From Xylogone sp. PMI_703 (Eukaryota > Ascomycota > Leotiomycetes): DNA of 64,000 nt. The position numbers and the translations under genes are program-made. Positions 1-9,422 of the stretch are shown in pieces. Under the pieces are notes generated by a model that worked only from the letters and a program-made list of their open reading frames with translations, was not told the origin of the DNA and searched no databases. Location: positions 4,154,001 to 4,218,000 of the forward strand of contig JAJTUQ010000003.1 in assembly GCA_021399445.1 (NCBI GenBank), given 5' to 3'. Within the stretch, counting starts at the first letter, position 1; every line of letters starts with the position of its first letter.

Positions 1-1
1 A

Positions 2-583
2 AGAGATTCAAGAGGTTCAACCACTAGCGATGACAACTTTTTGCCATCGGCTATTTCACAGCGGAGCTCATTTGATGCATTCGATCCTCATCATACATAT
101 ATGAAGGAGCACTTCCCACAAGAACGTCCCCCAGTCCCTGCAGCACCATATGTTGGCGGCGTGGAATGGGATGCAACCAACTATTTGGCCTCACATCTTG
201 ATCTTGTCAATGGTATTTTGGCAAGTCTCCCTACAAAAGCGGCACGTAATGCTCTCCGTCAAGAGATGCTTCTGTCCGGCTGGGAGAAGTGCATGGGATC
301 AACGTTACGTCTCTGCAAAGAGAAATTCTATGGCAGTGTGCACGCTGGTCTTAGGTGCTGGGTTGCTGCTGCAGTAGATGACGAATGGGAAACTCGAGAT
401 GTGAGATGTGGACCATCAGAGCAGAAGCCAAATCCACCTCCACACGGAAAGAGGAAGGAGAAGAAACTGGAAAAAGAAGAAGCACCTCGATTAAGCATAA
501 AGCTAGAGGCTGGAGTCAGCAACGGAGCTGTCATGAAAGAAGTCATACCTAATAATAGTCAAGATGGGTGGCTAGAAGGTTGA
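2..583 (+). CDS. Partial protein with a formin GTPase-binding-domain-like segment (5' end outside window)
   Basis: The reading frame is open from base 2, so the gene begins left of the window and only its last ~193 codons are visible. No ATG is needed at the edge; the first usable codon here is only a TTG. A block centred on residues ~50-130 (roughly 160-430) contains 'LPTKAARNALRQEMLLSGWE' followed by a Trp/Ala-rich helix ('RCWVAAAVDDEW'). It resembles the Drf_GBD-type domain found in many filamentous-fungal orphan proteins. The tail is Lys/Glu-rich and probably disordered. The family call rests on remembered similarity and is uncertain. An alternative is an unrelated fungal orphan. The TGA stop at 581-583 is clear. 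Confidence 0.55.
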   Translation, partial: RDSRGSTTSDDNFLPSAISQRSSFDAFDPHHTYMKEHFPQERPPVPAAPYVGGVEWDATNYLASHLDLVNGILASLPTKAARNALRQEMLLSGWEKCMGSTLRLCKEKFYGSVHAGLRCWVAAAVDDEWETRDVRCGPSEQKPNPPPHGKRKEKKLEKEEAPRLSIKLEAGVSNGAVMKEVIPNNSQDGWLEG

Positions 584-1206
584 GTTGCATTGGTGGAGTT
601 TTTGCTTTATTCGCATGTATCAGGCGTGGAGGATATCTAGGTTGCGACCGTTACGGAAGGGCAGGCGTGCTAAGGGAAGGAGTTGCGATAGTGACCGGCC
701 TTTTCTTTGATTTCGGGGATCACGGCGTCATGTTCCTTTTTTTGTTGTTTCCTTTGTTTGGGTAACCTGCTCTGGCATAGTAACGACCATTATGACTAAC
801 GACTATATATTATGATGACATTAAAACAGTTTGTACGACCTGTGATTTTGAACATCGTGAATGCAAGTATCCATTTACTCAGCTGTTCTGGGAATCCCAT
901 CTCTTGGAAAGGCGAAGCATCTCAAAAGCCTCACGATCCTTACATAATACAGTTCCACACATTCACTTGTCACATTCACAGTATGACTTTCCTCCTCACA
1001 TGCATCAAAGAAGACAAAGTATATCAATTTTGATTGGTATGATTAATCTATAATTAATACTGTCTCTAATAGTTTCCCAGTCTTTAATGATACAGTAAAG
1101 ATATTATTAGACCGACTGGCCAAAAGTTTTTCCCGAAACTCCGACCCAATCATATCTCTCCCTCCCTAGCCTCCTCCGCGTCTATTGGTCGAAGACGATG
1201 TCGTCT
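584..1206. other. Intergenic spacer
   Basis: It lies between two genes whose 3' ends face each other, so it should hold both transcript ends. I see only short ORFs without domain-like composition. Bases ~1030-1100 are AT-rich. No RNA gene or repeat was recognised. Confidence 0.6.
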
Positions 1207-1824
1207 TCACCACTCCTCCTCGTCCTCCTCGTCCTCCTCTTTCCATTTCCCCCGGAGGAACAATCCCTCTCTCCCCTCCCATGCATCAACCCTCGCCCTG
1301 AATTGGGCGGCTCCCTCCTCTTTCTCCTCCCCCTCCAGCCCCGACGCTACCCCCCAGTGGACAGTCTTGTTGCTGTCCGTTTCCTCCTCCTCTTCCTCCT
1401 CCTCCTGCTGCTGCTGCTGCTGGAGATCAAGTCGTGACTCGATCCAGCGTTGTCGCTTTGCCGGCGGTAGGTCGTCCATCATTAGCCGCTTTCGGTCGCG
1501 ACCCGATAGTTCGTCGATGACCCAGCCGGGTCTTGTCGGTGAGGGTACTGCGTACCCGAAGGGTTCCTCCTCTTTCTCCTCCTCCTCCTCATCCATACAG
1601 TCCTCATCTTTGAGGCTGTCCCAGTCCCATTCCGACTCCGAGGCAGGCGGCGTGTTTGCTCGAGGCTGCGAGCTCCAGGTGGTGAAATAGACCTCTGGCG
1701 CTGAGAGGCCCATGCCGAAGACGAGGTTACCGGTCTTCTTGTCCCGGTAGCATTCCCCGTTGAGAACGGCCCAAGCATTGCTTGGGTGGATGGTGAGGTT
1801 GCCGATCTCGGTGGTTAATGCCAT
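1207..1824 (-). CDS. Acidic orphan protein with Gln/Glu tracts
   Basis: Single-exon ORF of 205 codons with an ATG at 1824-1822 and a TGA at 1209-1207. The first ~50 residues look folded ('IGNLTIHPSNAWAVLNGEC', 'LVFGMGLSAPEVYFTTW'). The rest is strongly acidic, with runs of Glu around residues 78-88, a short basic patch ('PPAKRQRW') that could be a nuclear-localisation signal, six Gln followed by eight Glu, and an acidic C-terminus. The encoding DNA includes a CTC/CTG triplet repeat, so length variation between strains is likely. I do not recognise the family. The start is supported by the well-composed N-terminus directly after the ATG. No membrane segment or signal peptide is visible. Confidence 0.6.
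   Translation of the reverse strand: MALTTEIGNLTIHPSNAWAVLNGECYRDKKTGNLVFGMGLSAPEVYFTTWSSQPRANTPPASESEWDWDSLKDEDCMDEEEEEKEEEPFGYAVPSPTRPGWVIDELSGRDRKRLMMDDLPPAKRQRWIESRLDLQQQQQQEEEEEEEETDSNKTVHWGVASGLEGEEKEEGAAQFRARVDAWEGREGLFLRGKWKEEDEEDEEEW
1382..1422. repeat. Triplet microsatellite inside CDS
   Basis: Imperfect CTC/CTT/CTG triplets. On the minus strand they encode the adjoining poly-Gln and poly-Glu tracts of the acidic orphan protein. The tract is prone to replication slippage in units of one codon. Confidence 0.8.
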
Positions 1825-1965
1825 CTTTATCTTCTGGATGGCTCTGCGACATAGTTAGCAATGCGAAAGTTAAGGTAGGTGAAGCATGGGTAAGCTAGGA
1901 GATTTTTTCTTTTCATTTTATCTGTATTGACATTTACCTTTGATATATATTGAGGTGTATATATA

Positions 1966-1984
1966 AAGCTTCAAGTTGAAGCTT
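1966..1984. repeat. Perfect 9-bp inverted repeat
   Basis: AAGCTTCAA, one spacer base, then TTGAAGCTT. It lies in AT-rich DNA and no function is evident. Confidence 0.8.
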
Positions 1985-2612
1985 GAATTTTGATAGTGGC
2001 CTATCATGATTGTTAGTATTAATTCATTTAATTATTTTGATTGTTTATTGTTAGAGGTTGCAAACTTACTTGCTCTTTGAACTTTTAAGCCGATGGAGTG
2101 AATATCGAAGCCTACTAGGTTAAGTGTTAGCTCATGCTTTTGAGAATAAGTGAATTCGCTAGACGAGTTACTCGGCTCTTGAGGCCTTTGCGCTTTGTTA
2201 TCGGGGAATAGGTCTTTGTTCTTTGTGGACTTACTCTTAAGAGTGATGAGGCTGAGCTGTCGGTTATCAAAGCTATGAATAGCTATGATATATCTCTTAT
2301 GGTGTCGGTTATCAGATAAGATATCGTATAAGTCAAGACGTTATGAGTCAAGTGAAGCTTTGAAAGTGACGTAAGTAAAGTAAGTGAAACTCTTTAAGGT
2401 ACTGCTTCTTGTGCTTGACTATTTTGCTGACAAGGAAGGAAGGAGAGACTGGGGGTGCGGAAGACCTCTTATGTCGGAATTCTGAAATCGACTGCATGTT
2501 CTCGCGGTCGTTCCGAAACGGGTCATGCTGAAGTTAACGATGGTAACGATTTGGGCAATACGTCAACGTCCTTTCGAAGGCATTGGAAGTTTGGGCCGCC
2601 CAATCTTTCCAA

Positions 2613-2638
2613 CCCCCCCCCCCCCCCCCCCCCCCCCC
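2613..2638. repeat. Poly(C) homopolymer, 26 nt
   Basis: An uninterrupted run of C in intergenic DNA, flanked by AATCTTTCCAA and AGAAACCG. Its true length is uncertain because homopolymers are error-prone in sequencing. Confidence 0.9.
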
Positions 2639-3428
2639 AGAAACCGACAGGGGTAAGATAGAAACTCTCACTCAACTCTCAGGATGCTCTTTAATGATCT
2701 ACTAGGTATCTACATTTCTCCTTTACTTCCTCGAATTTTCCCCGTTCTCATAGGTCGCATATTGGGCAAAATACCATGCTACGGGCTTCTGTATCAAATG
2801 TTACAAACACACCAGCACCCAAAGATTGGAGCGATGATCTGGGCGCTAGTGATCAGGCACACAACTTGAGACAGGGGTTACAGCCATGGGAAACCAATCG
2901 TTTCTGCCAGAGACTCGAGACGTACCAGTTAAATCGAAGTTACGCTGACCAAACTTTGGATACGCTGGAATCAGGTGAATCTCGTGCCCCCGTGCTTTTC
3001 CGCAGCGTGTTAGCTGGTGTGGTATGCTGGGCTGCGTGGGTGTGATGATAGCTACGGGGTAGGGACGTTGTCTATCAGGATCGGGAAGGAGTAACCCAAA
3101 GGAAGCTTCGGACTTGGTCTCACGTATGTAGAGCAAGGACAGCACCATATGGAGACTGCACATTAGAGGTTATAGGTATAAATAAGGTTTAATATATGTT
3201 TAATTCATCAACTATAGAACTACTCGTCTTATTCATTACTCGCTGCTTTTCATCACTTCATATGTCTCAGCACATCTATCAGCTTGGTTCCCGGAGAATC
3301 TCAAGCTGAAGAACCATAGAGGGCGGAGACGCAATAGTCTGATACGAGAAGCACCCTTGAGGAAGGTGCCTTTGCCAAATTCCCATATCGCAACCCAACA
3401 GCTCCTGCCTCAGAAGTATTGTTCAACC

Positions 3429-5392
3429 TTAGCCACTTTTACCCGTACCCAACAGCACCAGGTTGGCTACATTCATAACTGCAATGATGATCCAGATAAT
3501 TATTGCAACTGCGGCCACATACCACTGGTTACGCATCTTCACATCCCTTTCTTCTTCAGTGACTTCCCTCGTAGCATCTTCTTCGTCTCCGAATATATCA
3601 GCGTTGGGGTTGGCCTTCACAGTCATGAACTTGTTCCTGCATGTGAAGTATATCAACGGTGCAGAAACAAAAGGGAGAACGACACTCAGGGCAACTTGAC
3701 TTCCTGTTAGCGCCGCAGACAGGCCATCCCGTCCAACAGCACCAGCGATTATAATACTCGGCGTGATACTGATGCTGCGGGTAAAGAGTCGGCGAACCCA
3801 TGGGGTTATTGTCCAGTTGAGTGCGCCTTCCGAAACCATCTGTCCAGCAATCGTGCAGACTATGCCGGCACTGATGCCAGATAGTAGGAGTGCTAGAGCA
3901 AAGACAGTGCCAGCGGCAGGAGCAATACTCGAAGACAACAGAGAATGGATTCCAAAGAGATCTGCATCAGCTGCTGAATCAATATCAGAAAGAGACGCAC
4001 CAGATACAATAAGAATTGCACTGTTAACGAAAAGGGCAAATGTGAACAGGGAGATTGCCAGCTCTATCACCGAGTATTTTAGACAGAACTTGATCGCTTT
4101 GAGTGAAGGATAATAGGCTTCCTTCATGGTTCCGGTTGCTTCCACGTGACGGTTAGCAGTGCCGTGGGTTTTATCATATTCGAGGAGACGAGGCTGGACA
4201 ATGCCGCTTCCGAGATAGAGACTGTGCGGCATGACTGTGGCGCCGAGAATGCCGCATGCTTGATACAGACTATAATTGACCAATAAGCAATTACCCCAAA
4301 CAATAACGGATAAGGCAAGGTAGGATACTTACCCTTGTGATTCGACCAAGGCTGATGAGGGCAAGTAGCCTTTGAAGACTTCTCCCACACCAGTATCTTG
4401 AATCAAAGACAGTTGGATTATGAAACAAATTACGACACCTAGCACTAAAGCAGCAACAAACATTTCGAATGTTCGCAATCCTTTCATGCTTCCATTTGGA
4501 TTGTAGAAGAGAAGGATCAACAGAACATCAACGATGGATATGGCACACCCAGCGACCAGTGGTATTTGGGGTATCAATAGATTGATCGCGATGGCCGTGC
4601 CAATTACCTCTGCGATATCCGTAGCTATGATCTTAGTCTCCCTGTTAGCCGAGCTATATTCAGAGCAGTCCATGGTTACTTACAGCAGCTTCTGCCATGA
4701 GATATAGGAAATAATTAAGCCAGCGTGGCAAGAAAGCCCTACAGGCTTCTGCGAGATTGAAGCCGGTGACACTACCAAGCTTGATACACAGGCTTTGCAA
4801 GAAAATGGCAAATAGATTGGACAAGAGTACGATGAACAGGAGTCTAAATCTATACGATGCCCCAGCAGCTACGTCAGTAGCATAGTTTCCAGGGTCGATA
4901 TATGCCACAGAAATCTATGTTATCGTGAGTATACCAGGGCAATATTTGATTTGCGCAATCGGGACAAATACATACCATGAAACCAGGCCCCACGAACTTC
5001 CCGAACTTCACGACCTTCAAGCATAATTTCATGAATAAACCTTTTAGGGAGCCAGGATCTCCCTCTCCATTTCTCCCTGGAACTTCTTCCTGCACATCAA
5101 CAACAGGGCTTCCTCTGCCTGCTCTCTCGACCCCTCCTACACTAGCAACCCCAACCGCGACCCCATCACCAACCCCCTTCACCTCATCGCTCGTTTTCTT
5201 GGGCACGTCTGGACCGGGTGGATCATCAGGGCCACTAGTCTGTGCGACAAGCTCATCACTGGTGCGTCTCAAAACTCTAATGTTGGCAATGCCATTGAGG
5301 TCCTGTCTGGTGGTGAGATCAGCCGCGAGAGGGTTCGGATTCTGGTTGAACCCGTCACCCTCAGGCTCATCTGTACGAGAGGGGCAATTCAT
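3429..5392 (-). CDS. NRAMP-family divalent metal transporter
   Basis: Four exons on the minus strand: 5392-4976, 4914-4684, 4631-4333 and 4269-3429 (595 aa), with introns of 61, 52 and 63 nt. It is a proton-coupled Mn2+/Fe2+ transporter of the Smf/NRAMP family in plasma or endosomal/vacuolar membrane. About 120 hydrophilic residues come first. TM1 then carries the metal-binding 'DPGN' (in 'AYIDPGNYATD'), split from 'VGPGFM' by intron 1. TM6 carries 'MPHSLYLGS'. The conserved cytoplasmic loop reads 'GQMVSEGALNW'. About eleven hydrophobic helices are present, and a last helix sits just before the C-terminus. Exon joins restore 'FMISVAYIDPG', 'AEAAIIATD' and 'ESQGLYQACG'. The closest yeast models are Smf1/Smf2, and I cannot tell which. 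The long N-terminus may carry ubiquitin-dependent sorting signals (inference). Confidence 0.93.
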
Positions 5393-6990
5393 TGAGTGAC
5401 TGTTCAGTTCACGGACATAGGGAGGATATTGAAGAAGACGAGGACGGAGAAGAAGAGAGATATCAAGTGAATATTTGAATCTGGTATTCTAGATCTAGCA
5501 GTCCCGATCGTCACACGTAAGCCCCCTCTCCAAGTAGAGGGCTGTGAGAGCAATTTATGTGTCAGAGAAGGGATGAGTGAGTGCGAGCGAGTTAGAGAGG
5601 AAATTGGGAAGGTGCAATTCAAGGAGCAAGGTCGAGACGCAAATCGCGGGTCACAGGATATGGAGATATGTCGGAATGTTATAAGGAGATTTACCAGAGA
5701 AAGCGTTTAATATATGGAAAAAGGTGTGACTGCCAGATGTGGCTAAAGGGAGCGCTGGGATCCAAGAAGGTTGCTGGGTTGGTGTCCGGGGATGTTTGCT
5801 GCGGCCAGCGGGAGTTGTCGGCTGCCCTAGCGGTGACACGCAAAGGAAGGATTCTTCATTCTCACTGTCGACGCATTATTCTACTTTCTCTCCTTGGCTT
5901 GCCACTTAAAAGCTACTTTGTGGTCGAATTTTTAGCTCTAGAGCGGTGAGGCATTGGCCCGCGCTCATTGAAAAAAAAAGAAGGATTTTCCAACTGGTAC
6001 CTCAACCCCAGAGTCCTCTCGAGTCTCTAGCGCTTCAAAGAATTATCATCAAACTCTATCACACAAGCCAAGGAAGCATCCAGGCCCTTCCTTCCCTCCC
6101 CGACGCCATGACGAAAGGCGCTTCATGCACCATCAACGCGCCCCGCATTCGCTTTCGGCTTAGATACATCCTCTGTCGGATCAACCAAGTGCCGGCCGAC
6201 ATCTTCCGCAACGGGATGCCCTGCACGTGACAGTATCAGTGAGTATCACCATTTGGACGGGAAAGACCTGCTCAGATACAAAGTGCTCTATCTACTACGA
6301 CAAATAATATACGGAGTATACCACAGGAGAAACCACGGCTACAGACTTCCGTTGGAATGACCGTGATTGATACTTAATTCTTATGTCGAAGAGAGGAACC
6401 TATCACGCACATCACGCTCCATGCAACCAAGCCTCAAGCGGCGTGAGTGAGATTACATTTGACTGCTCATTGATTGGATCTTTGGTCTTTCCTTTTTCCT
6501 CATTCATCAAATCTACGTTGCGATCTCTTGGTGCATGATCTCATCCTCTCCTTCCCTACGACCCTCCATCTTCTTTCCCGCCTTTCTTTCCTCCCCAAAA
6601 ATATAATGCTCAGGATATACCGGTACCGCACAAACTGCTTCAAGTACGCTTCAAGTACCACACGCATTGAAAAGACAAAAATGCGAAGGGAGAAAAATTA
6701 ATAAAACACTTAAGCAACAAGAAAGTGTATGGTTCTTTTTTCCTCCCTTTCAGCAAAACATAAAAAAAAGGTAAGAAGAAGCAACCCGGGTCCCGTTCCC
6801 GCCATTCCCATATGCAACGCCGGTGTAATAGGTTTTTTTGCAGTCAAAAACATAAAAAAGGGAAATATGCGCCATCATCATCTTGTTTTCGAGGACGATA
6901 ACGTTAGTACAAGGTTGAAAGGAATAACATCCATGCCGTTATCTGTGTCTTGCTGCTTATTCTTGCTCACAAGACCCTGGGCGTTTGGAT
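5393..6990. other. Intergenic region upstream of the NRAMP gene and downstream of TAF4
   Basis: It holds the NRAMP promoter and 5' UTR (right of 5392) and the TAF4 3' UTR (left of 6991). Short ORFs at 5668-5949 and 5946-6230 (+) have no domain-like content. Bases 6650-6860 contain several A runs. No RNA gene was recognised. Confidence 0.5.
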
Positions 6991-8937
6991 CTATTTTGGC
7001 TCCGATTGATCAAGCCACATGTAAGCCTTCTGCAGCGCCCTCTTTTCTCGGCCGTCATCCTCCAGTACCGAGATCCAGTCGCGGATCTGAATGCCCTGTC
7101 CCTTCTCGTGATCTTCTCTCCACGTTCCCAGCCGTCGGACTCCATCAGTCGTCAGCCGCTCTGGGGCAACGGGTGCTACGATTCCGGATGGCGTTCCTGG
7201 GAGACCTTGTGTCATGATTCGCCCGGGCGTGCTTGCTCCACTTCCAGGTCCTCCAGGTGCTCCGCCCGTCATCCATGAGTATTTCTTCTTCTTGCCGAAG
7301 AGACCACCTCCGCCTCCTAAGAATTGTGCTGTGGTCACGTTCGCCGCTGCATGACTGGCTGCTTCGTTGACCTTTGCTTCAGCCTTCTTCTTCTGCTCCT
7401 TCTTCGTGGGAGCCTTTTCTGAGGGTTCTGGTGCAACCGATCCAGGAGTGCCAGGTGCAATCGAGCCTTGACGTGGAGTTCCATCTCCAGTTGTTCGAGC
7501 TCGACGCTTCCGAAGTCTTGCTTCTTCATACTCTCTCTCCTTGGCGGCTGAGGTACGCAGTGCTGAGACCACCTCGTTACTGAATTTGACCTCGCCATTA
7601 GGCGTCTTTGCACCATCTGAGACTGGGGTAGGCATGGAATTCGCAGGGCCTGTAAAATGTTAGCTCTTATTACAAAAAAGGGGGAAATAGGAAACCAGAC
7701 GTTTGAGATTGCTCGAAGGGCTCAGTGAACCTTCCCAGCCACTACGTGGAGCATCTTCAGTGGCATGAATACCACTGGTGACATTACTGGGCACCGCAAT
7801 GTCCGCAAAGTCACCTGTTACAATACCATGGGATCCCGTCTGCCGTCCCTTTGCTAGTTTGGTTGCATCTTCGATCAGACCCCGGAGCCTATGCTTAGTT
7901 GCAATTGACAGAAGAGCAAGTTGGTCAACCAATAGAGAGTCGGCTGGAAGGAACATGCCCTGAGTGCCGGTGAGAATTCCATTAGGCCCAACTGCAGTCT
8001 GTACATGAACCGTACGATCCTGGAAGTGTTCTGGAAGCTTCATGGTACCCATGCTGCCCTTCATGTCTGTATTTAATCGAAGACCCATCTCCCAGGCTAC
8101 CTTTTCCATCTTTTTGTGGACAAACACAACGTTCAAGAATGGGTTATCTAACTCTCGCTGTCGTGAAATTGCCAAATTCCGTGCCGCATCATGCCATGCC
8201 TTATCTGCTGCTTTCTTACCAAATTCATCTTGTGACTCCTTCGGTACCTCTCCGGGCTGATTTGCAGGTCCAGAACCGTAAAAGGAACTCTCATCCCCAG
8301 GAGGAAACTGGGTAAAGCTATGACTGGCAGAAATATTTCCTACTTGTGAGCCCGAAGTCGAAGAGTTGAATGATGCATTGAGTTGAAACGTGTACTGCTC
8401 CTCTTCTCGCAGATCAATGCCAGTCCCTCCCAAAACATCCATTGGATCAACCCCATCTTCCTTTTTATCTTTTTCTATCGGTTTCGAAGGCGGACCCATA
8501 GAACCGGGCCCCATAGGCATTGAAAAGTTGTTGAAATTCGGATGCTGTCCTGCCTGGTATGGAGCTTGATTTGGGAAGTTAAGGGACCCTTGGACTGGCG
8601 GGCTTTGGAGGTTTGGCTGAGTCTGAGGAAGACTCAGACTCGGCGTGGTATTTCCATTAGCATACGGAGTGTTATAAACGCCCTGAGGTAGTTGGATATT
8701 CACAAAGTGAGGTGATGCATTCGTAGATCCAGGCGTTGATAAACTGGGCGGCATCGAATATGGTGATTGGACGTAGGGAGACGTAGGTTGGGGGGTCGAA
8801 GTCGGTGACAATCTCTGTCTTTTATTCGGAGGAAGACTGAATTGCTGCGGAGTTCCTGGAGATGTCGAGCTCTGCGGTGGAGAGAAGGGCCTCTGAGGCA
8901 TCGGCAGCTGTTGCTGCTGCTGCTGTGGTTGCGCCAT
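6991..8937 (-). CDS. TAF4: TFIID subunit TAF4
   Basis: Two exons, 8937-7701 and 7649-6991 (631 aa); the 51-nt intron has a weak GTCTGG donor, but phase and sequence agree. TAF4 pairs with TAF12 in core TFIID and acts in nuclear pre-initiation complex assembly. The N-terminal ~190 residues are Gln/Pro/Ser/Asn-rich. A conserved region from about residue 250 ('NPFLNVVFVHKKMEKVAW') leads to the histone-fold-like helices ('LLVDQLALLSIATKHRLRGL'). Exon 2 holds a charged coiled coil ('REYEEARLRKRRAR') and the conserved C-terminal block ('IQIRDWISVLEDDGREKRAL'). I chose the ATG at 8937 because the frame has a stop 33 nt upstream, so the upstream TTG is not needed. It is divergent from YSH1. Confidence 0.9.
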
Positions 8938-9137
8938 GATGGGCAATTCGACGGCTCAGCGCCGAGAGCCAAATCTTGACAACGCAGGCGCAAAGCCTGC
9001 TTTCTGACAAGAATGTCAAACCATGCGTTGCATGGTATGTCTTCAGGCGATGCTATCTGGATGCGCGCCGGCGATTTGCTGCCAGAGGGAGCGGTTGGAG
9101 ATATCCTTTTCACCTTCGATTCTGATACCGATGACAT
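8700..9137 (-). other. 145-codon ORF overlapping the TAF4 start in another frame
   Basis: Begins with an ATG at 9137-9135 and runs past the TAF4 ATG in a shifted frame, ending at 8700. Its first ~65 codons precede TAF4 and have reasonable composition ('IASPEDIPCNAWFDILVRKQ'). The rest is a shadow of the TAF4 glutamine tract. I found no intron that would join it in frame to TAF4. It may be an upstream ORF if transcription starts beyond 9137, or chance. Confidence 0.3.
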
Positions 9138-9422
9138 TTAGTTCGGGAGATTCATTCGCGACGGACTTTCGCGTAGGGACTTTTACGTAAGCAAGGCACG
9201 TGATGATGGAGCGAGTTCATTGCGCGTTAATTATTCGTCGTCCATTGACATGCGAAGCTGCGAAGGACCGCAACATCAACTGTGTTTCTCGTCGCTGGCG
9301 TGAAACCGTTTCCCGTAGCCCACAATCGATTTGCTGGCATCCATGATGTTATTTTGACAGCGCCTGCAGTCCCTATCTGGAGGATACATCTCTCAACAGA
9401 AAGATTTAGAGATTCTTGCATC
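8938..9422. promoter_or_regulatory. Divergent promoter region TAF4 / YSH1
   Basis: The 485 bp between the two ATGs must hold both promoters and both 5' UTRs. I see no clear TATA box. Confidence 0.6.

Larger units (their letters stand above)
1825..3428. other. AT-rich spacer with poly(C) run and small repeats
   Basis: This 1.6-kb stretch has no convincing gene. Bases ~1900-2400 are AT-rich and contain an inverted repeat at 1966-1984 and a 12-bp direct repeat (TGTCGGTTATCA at 2258-2269 and 2303-2314). A 26-nt C run lies at 2613-2638. Overlapping short ORFs at 2776-3045 (+) and 2846-3163 (-) have no recognisable domain and no splice partners I could find. Confidence 0.5.

Noticed and set aside
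2776..3163. Overlapping ORFs on both strands near the poly(C) run
   Set aside because: No domain, no splice partner and poor composition; most likely chance frames.
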